From positions 1-64,000 of the forward strand of contig CAYFMI010000002.1 in assembly GCA_964344175.1 (NCBI GenBank): DNA of 64,000 nucleotides, in the 5' to 3' direction. Source of the DNA: NIOZ-UU35 sp964344175 (GTDB taxonomy: Bacteria > Chloroflexota > Anaerolineae > Anaerolineales > UBA11858). Positions 42,347 through 49,759 of this stretch are shown in pieces. Both the position numbers and the translations under genes were made by a program. The notes under the pieces are model-generated. The model ran no database searches, had not been told where the DNA came from, and saw only the letters and a list, made by a program, of their open reading frames with translations. The first letter of the stretch is position 1; each line of letters starts with the position of its first letter.

Positions 42347-44011
42347 ATGTTGCCAGAAATTGAAAATCGAGTTGCGTTATTAAAACGTGTGCTCATCTTC
42401 AACGAGTTGGAAGATGAAGAATTAGCTAGCGTAGCCGAACGGCTGAAAACAGAGCACTTTCCCGCCGGGGAGGTTATCTTTCAACAAGAAGATCTTGCAG
42501 ACCGCATGTATATTCTCAACCGAGGAGAAGTGTATGTCGCCCGCGATGTAGATGGAGGTTCTGAAACGACCCTGACAGTTCTCAGCAAGGGCGACTCATT
42601 CGGCACCGATGCACTCTATAAAAAACGGCCGCGTTTGGCTACGGTTGGCGCCCACCGAGACAGCCACCTTTTCTATCTCGATACAGCAGATTTCCAATGG
42701 CTGCGGGACTCTTTCCCCCAAATTGATCCTTATTTACTGGCATTCAGCAAAACACACGACGCCGTTCGCCGCCTGAATTTATCCTGGCTTGGCGAGGGCG
42801 AAACCATCAGCCTGATTGCCCGGCGGCACCCCATCCGCATGATTGGCGAAATTCTGATCACTGCGCTGGTTGTCTTCTTCGTGCTGACACTTGTTTTGGG
42901 GGCTAATACCCTGCTGTCTCCAGAAAGAACCATCACCTTCATCGCTCTCGGCTTATGCGGATTTGTAACCCTCATTGGCTTTGTCATTGGCATTTGGTCA
43001 TTTCTAGATTGGCGCAACGACTACTTTTTCATCACCAATGCCCGCGTGGTTTGGCGCGAACGCATTTTGCTGCGTTCTGCCAGCCGTCAGGAGATCCCTT
43101 TGCGCACCATCCAATCGCTGGATATCCAAACATCCAGCGTGGTGGCGCGCATGATCCACGTTGGCGATCTCATCATCAAAACTTTCAATAGCCAGATGAT
43201 GCTCACAGATGTTTACTATCCCGAGCGTATGAAGAGCATGATTAATGGCTTTTTACGGAAGGTCGCTGCGATCAAACGCAAAGAAGAACTCGCCGCCATT
43301 CGGCAGACAATCCGAGGACGTCTAGGCTACCCAACAGAACACATCCAATCCGAAATTCCTGAGGATATTCCCTCCGCCGAGACCAAGCGCCCGGTGCGTT
43401 TTTCGCTTTTTAAAACCCGCCTGGTCGATGACAACAACACCATCACCTATCGCAAACACTGGCTCATCTTCCTCGGGAAAGCCTGGCTGCCATCGTCATT
43501 ATTGCTGCTCATTACTCTGCTCTCGCCGCTGACTTTGCCGCACATCATCCAGGGAAATGCGGTCATCCGTATTTCGGCCACCCTGTTGTTTTTGAGCATC
43601 TTCTTTTGGTGGCTATATCAATACGAAGATTGGCGCAATGACATTTACCGCATAACCAAAGACCGCATCATCGACCGTGAAAAAAGCCCCCTCGGGGCCG
43701 AATCGTTCCGCTCTGCACCCATCCGCAGCATTCAAAGCGTCGGGCACGAAATCCCAAGCACTATTGGGCTGATCGTAAATGTTGGCAACGTCCGCATCAA
43801 TGTAGGCGACGAAACCCTTTCTTTCGACGGCGTCCATAACCCGGCTCTGGTTCATCAGGATATTTCGAGACGCATGGAGACATTCCAGGCGCAACTCGAA
43901 GAAAATCGCCGCAAAGATGAGCACAATCGCATGGCAACCTGGCTCGAAATCTACCACGAAGAAACCGGCAGCGATGGCTCTCTTCCAGATCACATTCCTG
44001 ATTTTTATTAA
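42347..44011 (+). CDS. Cyclic-nucleotide-binding-domain and bacterial PH-domain membrane protein
   Basis: This 554-residue protein starts with a cyclic-nucleotide-binding fold (residues 10-135: FNELEDEELASVAERLKTEHF, GEVIFQQEDLADRMYILNRGE). Two hydrophobic helices near 162-225 lead to a bacterial PH domain (DWRNDYFFITNARVVWRERILL, QEIPLRTIQSLDIQ). A second helix pair (about 375-430) leads to another PH-like domain (DWRNDIYRITKDRIIDREKSP, APIRSIQSVG). The duplicated TM-PH unit is clear. The signal and partner are unknown; a ligand-gated membrane scaffold is possible. It appears to be leaderless and is followed 20 bp later by def. Confidence 0.8.
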   Translation: MLPEIENRVALLKRVLIFNELEDEELASVAERLKTEHFPAGEVIFQQEDLADRMYILNRGEVYVARDVDGGSETTLTVLSKGDSFGTDALYKKRPRLATVGAHRDSHLFYLDTADFQWLRDSFPQIDPYLLAFSKTHDAVRRLNLSWLGEGETISLIARRHPIRMIGEILITALVVFFVLTLVLGANTLLSPERTITFIALGLCGFVTLIGFVIGIWSFLDWRNDYFFITNARVVWRERILLRSASRQEIPLRTIQSLDIQTSSVVARMIHVGDLIIKTFNSQMMLTDVYYPERMKSMINGFLRKVAAIKRKEELAAIRQTIRGRLGYPTEHIQSEIPEDIPSAETKRPVRFSLFKTRLVDDNNTITYRKHWLIFLGKAWLPSSLLLLITLLSPLTLPHIIQGNAVIRISATLLFLSIFFWWLYQYEDWRNDIYRITKDRIIDREKSPLGAESFRSAPIRSIQSVGHEIPSTIGLIVNVGNVRINVGDETLSFDGVHNPALVHQDISRRMETFQAQLEENRRKDEHNRMATWLEIYHEETGSDGSLPDHIPDFY

Positions 44012-44018
44012 TTTCGAG

Positions 44019-44024
44019 TAGAAT
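44019..44024 (+). promoter_or_regulatory. TAGAAT -10 box, probable leaderless start for def
   Basis: TAGAAT lies seven bases before ATG 44032, with no Shine-Dalgarno between (AATCCCT). It fits the TANNNT leaderless pattern seen at three other genes in the window. Confidence 0.45.
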
Positions 44025-44031
44025 AATCCCT

Positions 44032-44544
44032 ATGGCAATTCGAAAAATCGTACACGCGCCTCACCCGGTATTGCGAGGCAAAGCCCAGTCGGTAACGCAA
44101 TTGGATAAAGAACTCCAGACCTTGATTGACGACATGGTGGAGACAATGCGGCAAGCGCCCGGGGTGGGGCTGGCCGCTCCGCAGGTTAACGTGCCCCTGA
44201 AGTTTTTCGTCGCCGAATTCGGCGACGAGAACGATGAAGCTGCGCCTCCGCAGCTTTACGCCATCATCAACCCCAGGGTCACAAAAACATCCAAAGAAAC
44301 CGATATCGGCATTGAGGGCTGTCTTTCAATCCCTGGGATTGTCGGTGAGGTGCTGCGTCCCTATGCCGTCACCGTAGAGGGGATCGACCGCACCGGCGCG
44401 CCCCTCAAAATAGATGCCGAGGGATGGCTGGCGCGTATTTTCCAACACGAAATCGACCACCTCCACGGCGTGCTTTTCACAGACCATGCCCTGCGAGTGT
44501 GGGATGCCGAAGATGACCTAGAAACCACCAGCATGGCCGACTAA
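44032..44544 (+). CDS. def: Peptide deformylase
   Basis: This 170-residue metalloenzyme removes the formyl group from the N-terminal methionine of new proteins. All three family motifs are present: GVGLAAPQVN (residues 44-53), EGCLSIPG with the metal-binding Cys, and QHEIDHLHGVLF with two metal-binding His and the catalytic Glu. The length is normal. It has no ribosome binding site but a TAGAAT box seven bases upstream. A hairpin separates it from recF. Confidence 0.96.
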   Translation: MAIRKIVHAPHPVLRGKAQSVTQLDKELQTLIDDMVETMRQAPGVGLAAPQVNVPLKFFVAEFGDENDEAAPPQLYAIINPRVTKTSKETDIGIEGCLSIPGIVGEVLRPYAVTVEGIDRTGAPLKIDAEGWLARIFQHEIDHLHGVLFTDHALRVWDAEDDLETTSMAD

Positions 44545-44553
44545 CAACACGAT

Positions 44554-44591
44554 CCCGAAAAAGGGGTGCGGGGCCGCGCCCCTTTTTCGGG
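44554..44591. terminator. Hairpin between def and recF
   Basis: A 13-bp outer stem CCCGAAAAAGGGG/CCCCTTTTTCGGG with a GC-rich inner stem lies ten bases after the def stop and ends ten bases before the recF ATG. Like other long hairpins here it has A5/T5 tracts and separates co-directional genes. Confidence 0.7.
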
Positions 44592-44601
44592 CAAACGCCC
44601 C

Positions 44602-45804
44602 ATGTATCTCACCCACCTTTCACTGACCAATTTTCGCAATTTCTCGCGCCTAGATATGGCGATGCCGCGCGGGGTTATGCTCTTGGTAGGCGACAATGCC
44701 CAGGGAAAAACCAGCATTCTGGAGGCAATCTATTATCTCTCTACGTTTACCTCCTTCCAGGCTGGTCAGCAGCGAGAACTGATCAATTTTATTGCGGCGC
44801 GCCAAGATGTCGCCGTTGGACGCATTATTGCCGAATACGTACGGGGAGATCGCACGCACCGCCTAGAAGTCCGCATCATTCAGGAGCCCAATGGCGTCAA
44901 CGGCTCACGCTTTCGCCGAGAAGTACTGCTCGACAATACAAAACAAAAACTCGGTGAGGCCATCGGGCATTTCAACGCCGTACTCTTCTTGCCGCGCATG
45001 ATGAGCACTATCGACGGTGCTCCCTCTGAACGCCGTCATTACCTTAATCTGGCGCTGGCGCAAACCAATCCCCATTACACGGCCAATCTTTCTGCTTACG
45101 AAAAGGCGCTTTCTCAACGCAACGCCTTGCTCAAACTACTGGCAGAGCGCGGTGGAGATCCCGATCAACTACACTATTGGGACGAAGAAATTGTCAGATC
45201 AGGGGCCTATATTATCAAGGCGCGCATCGCCGCGCTCAAAGAAATTGAGGATTTGGCCGCATTGGTTCATCATGAACTCACCCGCGGCACAGAACGCCTG
45301 CGCCTGATCTATCGCCCGTCTTTTGATCCTTATATCCCCCCTACCAATCAAATGGCCCTTCCTATGGGCACATCGATCGATCGCTCCGGCTTCTCGAAAG
45401 AAGATATCCAAAGCGCTTACCAGGACGCCCTGATCGCCGCCCGCAGCACAGAAATTGGGCGGGGGATGACCACGCTGGGCCCCCATCGCGATGATGTCCA
45501 ATTCCTTGCCAACGGCATGGATTTGGGCATCTATGGTTCGCGCGGGCAAGTGCGCACCACGCTATTAGCATTAAAAATTGCCGAAATCTCTTGGATGCAG
45601 GCCAAAACCGGGCATTGGCCGGTGCTGTTACTCGATGAAGTACTGGCCGAACTCGACCCGCAACGGCGCGCCGATCTTCTCCAGCAGACGACAAAAATCG
45701 AGCAAGCCCTGCTGACCACCACCGACCTCGATCTATTCAGTCCCGACTTTGCGCAAAGCGCCGCCATCTGGCGGGTTGCTGAGGGCCGCCTGACAACGTC
45801 GTAA
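44602..45804 (+). CDS. recF: DNA replication and repair protein RecF
   Basis: This 400-residue SMC-like ATPase binds gapped DNA and helps load RecA. It has MYLTHLSLTNFRNF, Walker A VGDNAQGKTSILEA, the signature region RGQVRTTLLALKIAE and Walker B WPVLLLDEVLAELDPQRR, and the SERRHYLNLALAQ stretch typical of RecF. The length fits (about 360-400). The open frame begins 12 codons earlier inside the terminator, so ATG 44602 was chosen although no ribosome site is visible. It is not next to dnaA, dnaN or gyrB here. Confidence 0.94.
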   Translation: MYLTHLSLTNFRNFSRLDMAMPRGVMLLVGDNAQGKTSILEAIYYLSTFTSFQAGQQRELINFIAARQDVAVGRIIAEYVRGDRTHRLEVRIIQEPNGVNGSRFRREVLLDNTKQKLGEAIGHFNAVLFLPRMMSTIDGAPSERRHYLNLALAQTNPHYTANLSAYEKALSQRNALLKLLAERGGDPDQLHYWDEEIVRSGAYIIKARIAALKEIEDLAALVHHELTRGTERLRLIYRPSFDPYIPPTNQMALPMGTSIDRSGFSKEDIQSAYQDALIAARSTEIGRGMTTLGPHRDDVQFLANGMDLGIYGSRGQVRTTLLALKIAEISWMQAKTGHWPVLLLDEVLAELDPQRRADLLQQTTKIEQALLTTTDLDLFSPDFAQSAAIWRVAEGRLTTS

Positions 45805-45865
45805 CAAAGACACCCACATCACGAAATCAGCGTTTTGCGCAAGTCCCCACCTTATGAGGTGATCC

Positions 45866-46258
45866 ATGCAAGAAACTGATTCATATTCTCCACGATATTC
45901 CAAATTTCACGATCTAATCGCCGGGCTTGTCGCTGCTACGATCTATGCAGTGGGCATGTGGCTTTCGTTGGAATTGCGCTCACCCGGTGAGATCCCCCCA
46001 AAGATTGCCCCCATTCTTTCACTGCTCTCCACACCAGGCTTGCTGCTGAACTATGCCTTGCGCCCTCCCACCTCATCTCAGTATCAAATTTCCTATGTGC
46101 TTGGCAGCCTGGTATTCTGGTTTGTTGCCGGTTACTTTTCCTTGAAAATTACGAAACGAGTTTGGGCCGCGCTGCTCTTATGGTTTGGATTCGCCATATT
46201 TGTCATGATGATTGGCTTTGGCGTGATTCTCTTTGCCATGCGCGAGATGAGCCCCTAG
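45866..46258 (+). CDS. Four-helix membrane protein, unknown
   Basis: This 130-residue protein has four hydrophobic segments (LIAGLVAATIYAVGMWLSL, ILSLLSTPGLLLNYAL, YVLGSLVFWFVAGYFSL, AALLLWFGFAIFVMMIGFGVILF). No family is recognised. The start ATG directly follows GAGGTGATCC, a near-perfect complement to the 3' end of 16S rRNA. It is convergent with alr; the 172-bp gap between them (46259-46430) shows no clear feature. Confidence 0.72.
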   Translation: MQETDSYSPRYSKFHDLIAGLVAATIYAVGMWLSLELRSPGEIPPKIAPILSLLSTPGLLLNYALRPPTSSQYQISYVLGSLVFWFVAGYFSLKITKRVWAALLLWFGFAIFVMMIGFGVILFAMREMSP

Positions 46259-46430
46259 CAACCTTAGTTTTGCAAAAATTTGTAGGTAATCGCGCGCAGA
46301 GCGAAGCGAGATACTAACGTAACTGCATTCGTACAACCATCTTTATTTTGATGAATTGCATCTACGCATCTTGAGCATCTCATGCTTATTCTATTCCGTA
46401 TCACCATATAACCAACCACTCTCGCATATT

Positions 46431-47594
46431 TCACGTTGCGCGATTTACATACAGCCTTGGGACACGCGTGTTAATATTGGTGAGAATCTCATAGGGAATC
46501 GTCCCGGCCCATTCGGCCAGGTCTTCGGCAGCGATGGCTGCCCCCTCCATCTCCCCGATGAGCAGTACTTCGTCGTCATTGAAAGCGCTGTCCTGGCCGA
46601 TGTTAACAACAATCTGATCCATAGAGATACGCCCAACGACGGGGTAGCGCTGCCCGCGAATGAGCACCTGCGCCTTATGCGACATGGCGCGAAAATAGCC
46701 ATCGCCATAACCCACCGGGACGGTCACCGCCCGGATAGGGGACTCCGTTTGCCAGGTGGAGCCATAGCCCACCGGGTGGCCGGGCCGAATAACCTTGAAA
46801 TAGACCACCCGTGATTTCCAACTCAGTACCGGGCGTACCGCTATGCTACGTTTAGTGGCTGGGTCAGGGTAAACGCCGTACAGCAACAGGCCAGGCCGGA
46901 CAATATCGTAGTGTGCTTCAGGAAGTTGCAGGATGCCGCCCGAATTTGCCATGTGGCGCAGGCGCGGCGGCGCCAGGCTGCGTTGCTCGTAGAAATGCAG
47001 CACTTCTTCAAAGCGTTCGATTTGCAGGCGAGCATGAGTCAGATCGACGGCATCGGAGTTAGCAAAGTGTGTGAAGATGCCCTCGACATCGATGTGTTTG
47101 CAGTGCAAAGCGGCTTCAAGCAGACCCTCAGCGTTGTAATAATGTACGCCGATGCGCTCCATGCCAGTATCGATCTTAAGATGAACTTTGGCGGTCATGC
47201 CAAGTTGTTCAGCGACTTCATTAACATGCCAGAGTTTTTCAATGGAAGATGCTGTGATCGTCAGATTGTGGTGCAAAAAATAGGGTACTTGATTGCCAAA
47301 AATCCCCCCCATCACCAGGATTGGTGTAGTAATGCCGTGTTCGCGCAGCAGAATGCCCTCTTCAAGTACGGCCACGCCAAAATAGGGTGCCTTCAATGTC
47401 TCGATATGATGGGCTACTTCCACCAGCCCGTGTCCGTAGGCATTAGCCTTGAGGATCGGCATCACTTGCGCCGGGGCAACATGAGCGCTAATGGCGCGGT
47501 AATTCGCCGTCAGGCGTTGTAAGTCTACCTGGACAAGCGTAGGGCGAACGACTTCATTGGTAGATATGGTAGGCAGGTTAATAATTGCAGCCAT
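46431..47594 (-). CDS. alr: Alanine racemase
   Basis: This 387-residue pyridoxal-phosphate enzyme makes D-alanine for peptidoglycan. The PLP lysine is K49 in PILKANAYGHG. Other landmarks are HLKIDTGMERIGVH, RHMANSGGILQLPEAHYDIVRPGLLLYGV (which includes PLP-binding Ser and Arg), and the catalytic Tyr region PVGYGDGYFRAMSHKAQVLI. Its N-terminus is set at ATG 47594, seven bases after a TAATAT box with no ribosome site, suggesting a leaderless message. The terminator of the upstream LysW-like gene lies just before this promoter. Confidence 0.95.
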   Translation of the reverse strand: MAAIINLPTISTNEVVRPTLVQVDLQRLTANYRAISAHVAPAQVMPILKANAYGHGLVEVAHHIETLKAPYFGVAVLEEGILLREHGITTPILVMGGIFGNQVPYFLHHNLTITASSIEKLWHVNEVAEQLGMTAKVHLKIDTGMERIGVHYYNAEGLLEAALHCKHIDVEGIFTHFANSDAVDLTHARLQIERFEEVLHFYEQRSLAPPRLRHMANSGGILQLPEAHYDIVRPGLLLYGVYPDPATKRSIAVRPVLSWKSRVVYFKVIRPGHPVGYGSTWQTESPIRAVTVPVGYGDGYFRAMSHKAQVLIRGQRYPVVGRISMDQIVVNIGQDSAFNDDEVLLIGEMEGAAIAAEDLAEWAGTIPYEILTNINTRVPRLYVNRAT

Positions 47595-47601
47595 ACGCCC
47601 A

Positions 47602-47607
47602 ATATTA
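47602..47607 (-). promoter_or_regulatory. TAATAT -10 box, probable leaderless start for alr
   Basis: On the minus strand TAATAT is followed by seven bases and then the alr ATG. No Shine-Dalgarno is present. It lies directly behind the terminator of the preceding gene, so alr needs a promoter here. Confidence 0.5.
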
Positions 47608-47611
47608 ACAC

Positions 47612-47647
47612 AAAAAAGCCCCAAAGAAGGCAGGCTCTTCGGGGCTT
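47612..47647 (-). terminator. Terminator of the LysW-like gene
   Basis: On the minus strand AAGCCCC...GGGGCTT with an inner GAAG/CTTC stem (three-base bulge) is followed by a run of six Ts. It starts 31 bp after the LysW-like stop codon. Confidence 0.8.
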
Positions 47648-47678
47648 GTGTATTCAGTTGTTAGTTTGATGGTTAGAG

Positions 47679-47915
47679 TTAGTAGTCGCTTTCGTAATCG
47701 TATTCTTCACTGTCGTAGTAGTCGGTGTCTCCATCGTCGGAGTCATCGAAATCGACATCTTCAGGATCGTAGACGAAATCTAATTCTACCGGGTCAAGCC
47801 AAATGATTTCCAGGTCGGTTTTGCAGACCCCGCATTTGATGATCTCGCCCATCTTGACACCGGGTGTGATTTTTACAGAAGCACTGCAAGAAGGACATTC
47901 AGCCAATATATCCAT
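47679..47915 (-). CDS. LysW-like zinc-finger carrier protein with an Asp/Tyr-rich tail
   Basis: This 78-residue acidic protein has the LysW/AmmW fold signature: C7-x2-C10, GEIIKCGVC (C28, C31) and the strand DLEIIWLDPVELDF. LysW is a carrier protein to whose C-terminal glutamate amino acids are linked during lysine or arginine synthesis; canonical LysW is about 54 residues and ends EDWGE. Here that end is replaced by roughly 25 residues of Asp, Glu, Ser and Tyr ending ESDY, so the normal attachment residue is missing. No LysX-type ligase is nearby. A GGAGTG site supports the start. Possible roles are a zinc-binding regulator or a carrier of another kind. Confidence 0.75.
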   Translation of the reverse strand: MDILAECPSCSASVKITPGVKMGEIIKCGVCKTDLEIIWLDPVELDFVYDPEDVDFDDSDDGDTDYYDSEEYDYESDY

Positions 47916-48116
47916 ACTTCACTCCATTTCACATGCCATAATAGATAATCTCAGGCATATCATTGGAAGAAGTTTAGCATTCAGGCGTCGCAAAGAAATA
48001 CGAAAAATGTAGCAAAGCCGTGCAAATAATGATGTTTTCGTATGATATTTCAAATACTAACGCTCCGCAAGCGAGATCTGCAGACACGCCTTTGTATTCA
48101 ATCAATTGCTGAGGCC

Positions 48117-49025
48117 CTATGGCAGTTCCCAATAGACAACTTCCGAAATGCGTATTTGAAAACCGGGAGTATTGATAGCTTTGATGAAAGCGCCAAATTT
48201 GCCATTGGCGCGCCGGGCATCGCTGGTTTCTTGTACCAGGTAACCGTTGACATATAGCCCCAGGCGCTCTCCTTCGGCTCTAAAACCGATCCGGTTGGTG
48301 ACGTATGGGCCAACCTGAATATGCTCACTTTGAGTCCAATCTTCGATAACGGTAAACTCATCCCCATCCCAATAGCGCAGCCCAAAAGAGCCATCACAGC
48401 TGATGCCAAAAAGGTAGCCCGCGTCAGGGTCAGGTGCGCGCACAACCATACCGTAGCGGTCGGCGCCCAGGCAGGCTTCGCCGGTGGTGATAACATATTC
48501 TAGATAGAAATTGGTCAGATCCGGCCAGGAGAGGCTCCAGATCTCGAAGATGTCGGTACTCTTGGCGGTGAGTACTAAAATCCCCTCCTCGGTTTGAATG
48601 CTGGCAACCGGCTCATCGAAGAGATACCAGTCGGTTTCGCCGGTGAAATCGGCTTGCCAATCGGGGATGCCGATTTCGCCGCGCGGATCACCGGGAACCA
48701 GGGTAGGGGTGGGCGGTAACGTGATCGTGAAGGTTTGCGAGGGGGTGAGGCTAATTGTGGGAGTGAGCGTGTCTCCTGTGGATGAGGGGGCAGGGAGCGT
48801 AGCGGTCGGTGCGCGAGTGAGTTCGGCAGGGGCGGAGGTTGATGTGACAGTACTGGCATTCGGTTTTGTCAGTTGGGCGATGATCGTTTCCGCAGCCTGG
48901 GTGTAGGCGGCATTAGGCAGTGCAGTGGTGGGTTCAACAAGGTCTGTCTCAGATCTACAGGCTGTAAAAAGCGAGGTCAAGAAGAAAATAATCCCGAATT
49001 GTAAGAACTGTTGTTTGGATTTCAT
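48117..49025 (-). CDS. Lipoprotein with a concanavalin/LamG-like domain
   Basis: This 302-residue lipoprotein (lipobox LFTAC, Cys23) has a Ser/Thr/Pro-rich linker (residues 30-115) and a C-terminal jelly-roll-like domain with FTGETDWYLFDEP, YGMVVRAPDPDAGYLFGISCDGSFGLRYWDG and RIGFRAEGERLGLYVNGYLVQE. Such domains bind carbohydrates or proteins at the cell surface. An AGGAGATCG site precedes the ATG. It is the last gene of the run SEDS-PBP, macroglobulin, regulator, lipoprotein, which suggests an envelope role. Confidence 0.77.
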   Translation of the reverse strand: MKSKQQFLQFGIIFFLTSLFTACRSETDLVEPTTALPNAAYTQAAETIIAQLTKPNASTVTSTSAPAELTRAPTATLPAPSSTGDTLTPTISLTPSQTFTITLPPTPTLVPGDPRGEIGIPDWQADFTGETDWYLFDEPVASIQTEEGILVLTAKSTDIFEIWSLSWPDLTNFYLEYVITTGEACLGADRYGMVVRAPDPDAGYLFGISCDGSFGLRYWDGDEFTVIEDWTQSEHIQVGPYVTNRIGFRAEGERLGLYVNGYLVQETSDARRANGKFGAFIKAINTPGFQIRISEVVYWELP

Positions 49026-49057
49026 AACGATCTCCTCGCATTAGCTATTGTAGAGTG

Positions 49058-49747
49058 TCAACTATCAAAACGGCTGAAGTAATAGCCAATTCCGGCTTCG
49101 GTGAGGATATAGCGCGGCGCGCGCGGGTTGGGTTCGACCTTTGAGCGCAGGCGCTGTACCAGTCCGCGTACCAACTCGCGGTTTCCTTCTCCGCTGTAGC
49201 CCCACACCCGCTCGACAATCATATTGGTAGGGATGATCTGCCCGACATGGGTCATCAACATATAGAGCAGGCGGAATTCCAACTGCGTCAAATGCTTAAG
49301 TTCGCCATCCCCTACTTGCACAGTGCGGTCAGCCGGGTTGAGTACTAAATCGGCTTGTGTGAGGGTCGGCAGGCTGAAGAAAGGCATTCCTGCGCTGCGC
49401 CGTAGTATGGCCCGGATCTGTGCCAGTAGAAAACGCACACTGTACGGTTTTCGAGTTACTAAATCCGCACCGGCTTCGATCAGCTCAACCTGAAAATCAT
49501 CGGACACCCTATCAACAATGACCAGGATGGGTACTGCGGTGTGGGCACGCATCTGTTTGACATGTTTGATCGCCGAGGATTGCTCATCGGGAAGGGCAAT
49601 CAGTATCAGGTCAGCAGGCTGTTTCGGCCAGGCTTCGATGGCCTGATCGAGATTGCGAATCGAGCGCACCATGAAGCCGGCTTGCTGAAGCAAGACGGTT
49701 AATACGGCGGCTTCATCGGCATGGGGTGAGAAAAATAGCGCTTGCAT
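49058..49747 (-). CDS. Response regulator-like transcription factor with a degenerate receiver
   Basis: This 229-residue protein has an OmpR-type winged-helix output domain (LKHLTQLEFRLLYMLMTHVGQ, LVRGLVQRLRSKV). The receiver fold is kept (ADLVTRKPYS carries the Lys), but the phospho-acceptor position is Ala51 (DLILIALPDEQ instead of DLxLxDxxLP), and the acidic pair near the N-terminus is reduced to HADE. It probably works without phosphorylation. No histidine kinase is adjacent. It lies 12 bp after the macroglobulin gene, so it may regulate this envelope cluster. An AGG-rich site upstream is weak. Confidence 0.8.
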   Translation of the reverse strand: MQALFFSPHADEAAVLTVLLQQAGFMVRSIRNLDQAIEAWPKQPADLILIALPDEQSSAIKHVKQMRAHTAVPILVIVDRVSDDFQVELIEAGADLVTRKPYSVRFLLAQIRAILRRSAGMPFFSLPTLTQADLVLNPADRTVQVGDGELKHLTQLEFRLLYMLMTHVGQIIPTNMIVERVWGYSGEGNRELVRGLVQRLRSKVEPNPRAPRYILTEAGIGYYFSRFDS

Positions 49748-49759
49748 AAAAGCAGAACC

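Noticed and set aside
14179..44591. Long hairpins as a CRISPR array
   Set aside because: They are single palindromes kilobases apart with different stems; there are no regularly spaced direct repeats and no cas genes.
46259..46430. Possible small gene or RNA between the four-helix protein gene and alr
   Set aside because: No ribosome site, conserved-looking fold, promoter or terminator could be found.
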